The notes beneath the pieces are model-generated. The model searched no databases and was not told the DNA's origin. It worked only from the letters and a program-made list of their open reading frames with translations. This document shows, in pieces, positions 56,137-64,000 of a stretch of 64,000 bases of DNA. The DNA is from Erythroxylum novogranatense (Eukaryota > Streptophyta > Magnoliopsida > Malpighiales > Erythroxylaceae), in the NCBI GenBank assembly GCA_029891385.1, contig CM057230.1, positions 20,774,847-20,838,846 on the forward strand, given 5' to 3'. The position numbers and the translations under genes were made by a program. Positions within the stretch are counted from its first letter, which is position 1; each line of letters begins with the position of its first letter.

Positions 56137-58114
56137 ATGTCGTCCACCGGTTCTCGAAATGGGGTTTCTCCAAGGGATGATGTTGTCGAAAGGGCGTCTG
56201 AAGTTGTAGCTGAGGCGATGGCGATGTCTAGGTTGAGAGATGTCGAAGAGATCTCGACAAGAGAGCGGAAAGATGGGCTGGTCGTAAAGGAGTTGCCTAA
56301 AGGCAAATCGAGGATGTCCGCGGCGGAGTTGAGTCGGTCGATTCTTAGGAATAATATCCCTCGGCCCTGGAGCCTAGGTGGCCTCGAGGGATGAAAGAAT
56401 CCACGTAAATGCAAAGGGTGTTTTGTCGCTCTCGAGTTTCTTCTCTACGGCGTGACGAGACTTCCGACATCTCGATCGTTGATGAAGTGTGCACTGATTA
56501 TCAACTAAGGCCGAGTCAGATTCCTCCGAATGGGTGGAGATTCATTAATGGTCTTGCTTTGTTGTGCCATCAGTTTGGTTGTCTGCCTTCGGTCAACATC
56601 CTACGCCACTTATTGAGAATGGGCCAGAGTCCGAGCTCTGGGGGTGGGATTCCTTCTTTGATGTACAAAGATGCCCGATATCGCCAAATAGGACGACTTC
56701 TCAAATTATCTACCGCGAACGAAGTATTTCTTCGTGAAGCCTCCGGGATCTTCTTCCGAGTCCCAGCTGTGGAGGTATCCCTTAGCCGAGCGATGGAACG
56801 ACTCGTCGAGCATATTTCTGTCTGTAGAGGAGCGGGTGGTGGTCTGGTCGATAAAGGAGCTCGGTAGATATAACTTCGCTTACCATTTCGGATACCGGGG
56901 GGGCTTCGCCAACTCTTTTTAATTGACCCCGTCACAAGTTAGCGGGCTAGAAGGGAAATCACCCGCCTGCTGACCCCTCGTGTTTGAATTATTTACCATG
57001 CTTGTAAGTTTTGGTTCGATTTCTAACCTGCTTTCGTTGTTTGGCAATTATGGCCAAAGTTCGTGCCTTTAGCGCCCCCAAGTCTGCCAAGGCAGCCTGG
57101 TCGCCAGCCTTCGAGGCCAGAGGACGGGGAGGATAGAGGGAAGCTCCAATTGTCGTTTCGGCCACTTGCCCGAAAGCAAAAAATGTTCCTCTTACCGTTT
57201 CCGAGCCATCTGCAGCGCCTGCTATGATCGTCCCGCCTGGTGAGGGCTTGATAGTTATTGAGGAAGAAGAGGAGGAGAGTGATCGACCTCTTAAGAGGAG
57301 AAGGGTCGTTAGAGTAGCCGACCGATCTCCTCGTCCTTTGGACCAAAGCAAGAGGAAGGAGAAAGTGGGGGATCGTGCTGCCTCGTCAGCTAAGGGTAAA
57401 GGGAAGAAGCAATCGGGGAGTGCTGATAAATGGAAGCCAGAGATTAATCTTGATAGGACTGCTTCGATTGCTAACGTCGAAGTGGCTCTTCATATCACTG
57501 AGAGGGTTATTCGTCCCCCGGACGATGAGCGTTTTGACTCGTTGAATGTTGAGGAGTTGACGGGCCGTGCCATCCGTAATTCTGTAAAGGAGGTGGCTTT
57601 CGCTTTATCTATGCGTTAGCGCATCGAGTTGCTGGATCGGGAGGTCCATTCCCTCATTGAGCAGGCGGATGATTTAAAGACCGAGCTCTCAGAGGCCAGA
57701 GAAGAAAGAGACTTCTCCCGGGCTCAACTCTCTTCCTTGGAGGAGGAGAAGAAACTTTAGGAGGAGGAGCGTAACGTCCTGAGAGCTCAACTCGCTACGG
57801 GAGAGGAGGAGAGGAGCAGCTTGAAAGCTCGACTCACCACGGAGGAGGTTGAGAGGGTAAAGACGATGACGGTGAGGAACAAGCTGTTCGAGGAATGTGC
57901 GGTGTTGCAAGGGAAGCTGGAGTCGGAGAGGGCGCTTAAGGCAAAATTCCTCGAGGACTGTCATGCGGCGGTGAGTGGCCAGGCGAGAACCGAAGATACG
58001 CTAAGGAGGGTGCGAGCCTCCATAAAAGAACAAAGGATTGAGGCGATCAGAAGATGGCAGAGGCGGTTCTTGCAGGAGGAGTGCTTGAAGTACTATTGTG
58101 ACTTGGCCTCATAA
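56137..58114 (+). pseudogene. Tat antisense ORF, second copy
   Basis: It starts MSSTGSRNGVSPRDDVVERA; the ATG was chosen because it aligns with the ATG at 42150. The PF04195-like part (56300-56700) has LSRSILRNNIPRPWSL and, frameshifted, MGGDSLMVLLC-type sequence; the frame 56409-56867 holds PSQIPPNGWRFINGLALLCH. Then come IVIEEEEEESDRPLKRRRVV (57250-57310), a basic linker and a long coiled coil (57620-58114: LLDREVHSLIEQADDLKTEL, KLESERALKAKFLEDCHA). Stops at about 57617 and 57759 and several frameshifts break it. Domain order matches the first copy, so the architecture is conserved. Its function is unknown. Confidence 0.83.
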
Positions 58115-58564
58115 TCCCGAAAATTGCTATGACGCGTCTGCGCCCCGAGGGGGTCAGACGGTCCTCCGCTTGAGGGATTTGCCGAGCCGATGCTTCCTAC
58201 CGCCTTGGCCTCTCTCTCGGAGGAAGTAAGGAAAGGGTCATGGAGGGCCGGGGTCGATCCGGATGAGGAGCCGGACCTTAGCTCTACCGAGGAGGACGAG
58301 CTTCCTTGTGAGGATACTTCTCCGCCGCTCCTTGGGCCCTACTCCTGTTTTGACTTTTTTCACCGCTCTGAGGTTTCCCCGGGCATCCGCCCACTTCTCC
58401 TTCTGTTGATTTTGAAGCTCACTTGGTCAAGCTTGTGACTGGGCGATTTAAAGGAATGAAATCTTTTCTTTCATCCTTCATTTTTCAAGTCATTTTCCAC
58501 GCTTATGTTCTTTACTTTCGGTGTATAGTGGGATTTGATGAAGATGCGGTCGACTTATAGTCGA

Positions 58565-58897
58565 GGCCGGGCCGAGGTCCCAAGGATCTTGTCTTGACGA
58601 CCGATCGATCGTAGTTGATCTATGTCGAGGCTGAGCGATAGTCCCAAGGATCTTGTCTTGGCGACCGATCGACCGTAGTCAATCTATGTCTAGGCCTAGC
58701 GATGGTCCCAAGGATCTTGTCTTGGTGACCGATCGATCGTAGTCGATCTATGTTAATGGCGAGTGAGGGTTCCAAGGATCTTGTCTTGGTGACCGATCGA
58801 CCGTAGTCGATCTATGTCGAGGCCGAGCGATGGTCCCAAGGATCTTGTTCTTGCATCGATCGACCGTAGTCGATCTATGCTAATGGCAAGTGAGGTC
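58565..58897. repeat. 64-bp tandem array at the edge of the assembly gap
   Basis: CCAAGGATCTTGTCTTG-type anchors fall at 58582, 58646, 58710, 58774 and 58838, exactly 64 bases apart. At least five units are seen and a sixth enters the N run. Compare the ~75-bp units at 44640-44940. Confidence 0.95.
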
Positions 58898-58997
58898 NNN
58901 NNNNNNNNNNNNNNNNNNNNNNNNNNNNNNNNNNNNNNNNNNNNNNNNNNNNNNNNNNNNNNNNNNNNNNNNNNNNNNNNNNNNNNNNNNNNNNNNN
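58898..58997. other. Assembly gap of 100 N
   Basis: The run of exactly 100 N is a conventional placeholder, so the true gap length is unknown. It lies in the tandem array, which probably caused the assembly break. Confidence 0.98.
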
Positions 58998-59269
58998 TGA
59001 TTATAAAATTATAAAATTTATAAATTCAAACAATAATTAAAAAAATAGTAATTAAAAGAAAAGAATGTACAATCTTCTTAGAAAAAAATGTCACAATTAC
59101 TAATTTTAAAATCAATATTTCTTTTATTAATTCTGAAATGGGGAACGTAACGTTAACATCCTCCGCTCCAGGCCCCAAACTCTAGGCTTTTTATATTTCA
59201 CCCCACAGTAACCTAAAACCAAGGCCTAATAAATAAAATAAGGAGACCGGGGAAGCCACGTCAGCCAAA

Positions 59270-59294
59270 TTGGCGCCAAAACTTCCCGCCAAAA
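59270..59294 (+). promoter_or_regulatory. Paired E2F-type sites in the MCM2 promoter
   Basis: TTGGCGCCAAAA (59270-59281) and TTCCCGCCAAAA (59283-59294) lie next to each other about 100 bases before the ATG. Both fit the E2F consensus TTTSSCGC in either direction; the first has a palindromic core. MCM genes are known E2F targets at G1/S in plants and animals. Spacing and number support this as the cell-cycle control site. Confidence 0.8.
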
Positions 59295-59390
59295 GAGTGG
59301 AGGGAAGGGAAGGGCATTTAGTCTTTAGATCTTCAAGTGTACGCCCTAACGATAACAAACCATTTCTTGTACCAACAAAAAGGGAGGAAA

Positions 59391-64000
<4,610 letters not shown>

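Larger units (their letters stand above)
54972..58897 (-). mobile_element. Second Tat element: 3' LTR, antisense ORF and array, cut by the assembly gap
   Basis: It repeats the left-hand architecture of 40998-44940: LTR (54972-55404), purine tract, TATA-like box, antisense ORF (+), then a 64-bp tandem array that runs into 100 N. Its gag-pol and second LTR are absent; right of the gap (58998) the sequence is the unrelated MCM2 upstream region. The missing part is either unassembled or truncated. The orientation equals that of the full element about 4 kb to the left. The LTR begins TAG instead of TGG, a mutation of the terminal TG. Confidence 0.88.

Noticed and set aside
58565..58897. Regular 64-bp repeats resembling a CRISPR array
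   Set aside because: The units are head-to-tail copies without unique spacers, in a plant retrotransposon; a tandem array explains them.

Overview
The window comes from a flowering plant, most probably a eudicot. The evidence is a split nuclear MCM2 gene with plant-type short introns, intronless BAHD acyltransferase genes, Sirevirus-type Copia elements and Tat-type Gypsy elements with an extra antisense ORF, and an AT-rich background. I cannot name the species. Only three host genes look real: two complete BAHD acyltransferase paralogues (20570-21883 and 39112-40425, both +) and the first ~873 codons of MCM2 (59391 to the window end, +). A third BAHD copy (32735-33080) is broken. Nearly everything else is transposable-element sequence, much of it nested.

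Layout. 1-4250: non-coding, LTR-like repeat DNA. 4600-8178: the pol half of a Sirevirus-like Copia element (-). 8440-9010: a LINE RNase H remnant. 9335-18229: a Sirevirus with both LTRs and an ATATG target duplication; it keeps gag but has lost protease to RNase H, and a 4371-bp solo LTR (11225-15595, TAATG duplication) sits inside its gag zinc knuckle. 18235-40430: the BAHD cluster, built by tandem duplication of a unit of about 3.6 kb. Its second copy keeps the upstream DNA but not the gene, and has been hit by a palindromic tRNA-SINE composite, a 0.34-kb foreign-looking segment and a 0.74-kb insertion. The third copy is a pseudogene cut off by a truncated solo LTR (33081-37070), which is followed by a Tat fragment (37071-38733). 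40998-50947: a full-length Tat-lineage Gypsy element with a GTATG duplication. 51790-53150: a LINE remnant. 54972-58897: half of a second Tat element, ending in a 64-bp tandem array and a 100-N assembly gap. 58998-64000: MCM2 with two E2F-type promoter sites.

How the parts relate. The BAHD genes are the accessory metabolic content: both keep HxxxD and DFGWG and are about 84% identical by my hand count, so they are probably active paralogues with possibly diverging substrates. MCM2 is an unrelated housekeeping replication gene. The Tat elements carry gag-pol on one strand and, between integrase and the 3' LTR, an oppositely transcribed ORF with a 'putative gypsy type transposon' (PF04195-like) domain plus coiled coil. 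All three Tat copies keep a TATA-like box and a 5' splice site ahead of it. I found no CRISPR, operon or microbial content, and no clearly new host system. The least explained items are the antisense Tat ORF with its own apparent promoter, the four-armed SINE palindrome, the unrecognised 92-codon ORF at 25165-25443, and the periodic ~180-bp module shared by the long LTRs.
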